From Morella rubra (lineage: Eukaryota > Streptophyta > Magnoliopsida > Fagales > Myricaceae): a DNA stretch of 64,000 nucleotides. Location of the stretch: positions 279,551 to 343,550 of the forward strand of contig CM025850.1 of the NCBI GenBank assembly GCA_003952965.2. Reading direction: 5' to 3'. The notes under the pieces are model-generated. The model searched no databases. It was not told the DNA's origin and worked only from the letters and a program-made list of their open reading frames with translations. Positions 63,601 to 64,000 of this stretch are shown one piece after another (position 1 is the stretch's first letter; each line of letters starts with the position of its first letter). A program made the translations under genes and the position numbers.

Positions 63601-64000
63601 CGGAATCGTTGCCCGACCAACTGTTCATTCCGTCTTTACCTCATTCGCTGGGGAGTTTCGAGCTTTGTCCCTATCTGAAGCACAGGGAGACCCCGTTCCA
63701 TCGGTTGATACTTAATAAGAAAAATAGGTTCCTAGACAAAGTGCATCCGCCGAAGCAGCAAGACGAAGCATCGGGTCCTGGATAAGATGCAGTAGAGAAC
63801 AGCACTGCAAAGAAGCGCGCAAGCAACTTCGATTCGCTTTCCATCGGATAGGCAAAGATTGATTTCAAGTATACCGCGATGAGAAAGCAATATAGGCCAG
63901 CCGGAAACGGAACAAATGCTGCTGCTGCTTCTGAGTTCGCATGACTTCTCGTTGTGCGTGGACTTCCTAATCGAACTAAGATGGATCGGGCTGTAGGCTT
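60691..64000. other. Unassigned mitochondrial-like spacer
   Basis: Short open frames only (60-111 codons on both strands) with no recognised domain. No tRNA or rRNA seen. A stretch at about 61,320-61,370 has a GTGAGGCTCACGTCCGG word reminiscent of group II intron domain V, but the rest of the domain does not fold as expected. Confidence 0.45.

Noticed and set aside
1-64000. CRISPR array, toxin-antitoxin or phage-defence system
   Set aside because: No regularly spaced short repeats and no such genes; the window is plant nuclear and organelle-like DNA.

Overview
The window joins two very different kinds of plant DNA. Positions 1 to about 22,900 look like nuclear chromosomal DNA of a flowering plant: AT-rich, genes with many GT-AG introns, poly-A/poly-T runs, microsatellites and a LINE tail. 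From about 22,900 to the end the sequence is richer in GC and purine/pyrimidine runs, has no intron-bearing host gene, and is a patchwork of short fragments (Ty3/gypsy, Ty1/copia, LINE, group II-type reverse transcriptase). It also has one 330-codon membrane ORF of the kind annotated as hypothetical in plant mitochondrial genomes. I read this part as mitochondrial or mitochondrion-derived DNA, but I recognised no rRNA, tRNA or respiratory gene in it, so the assignment is an inference.

Nuclear part. (1) 92-1345, plus strand: a decayed copy of the C-terminal exons of a WDR3/UTP12-type U3 snoRNP WD40 protein. (2) 2151-3662, minus strand: an alpha-expansin pseudogene with its three exons still recognisable. 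(3) 4297-15019, minus strand: an 18-exon gene for a NodGS/FluG-type protein (amidohydrolase-like domain followed by a glutamine-synthetase-like domain). The exon phases add up to 838 codons if two small defects are allowed for: a missing donor site after exon 3 and a one-base shift at the end of exon 9. (4) Intron 1 of that gene holds the 3' end of a LINE in the opposite orientation. (5) 15,041 to about 22,900: no gene I can support.

Triplicated part. A segment of about 10.1 kb occurs three times in alternating orientation: A (about 22,926-33,083, plus), A' (33,082-42,969, minus) and A'' (42,992-53,142, plus). Paired positions follow simple sums (65,883 for A/A' and 85,944 for A'/A''), and in the interior I found only a one-base difference in a T run. 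Differences of A cluster near its two ends. The first turn-around skips about 280 bp; the second is an almost closed hairpin with a 39-nt loop. This may be a real palindromic amplification or an assembly or library artefact, and the sequence alone does not decide which.

Right part. From 53,143 to 64,000 the A'' sequence continues into single-copy DNA. It holds the 330-codon ORF on the minus strand (53,351-54,343) and two separate Ty3/gypsy gag fossils (58,130-60,370 and 60,390-60,690). The rest has no gene I recognise.

I found no evidence of a new defence, toxin or CRISPR-like system. The most notable signals are the alternating triplication and its junction with nuclear DNA.
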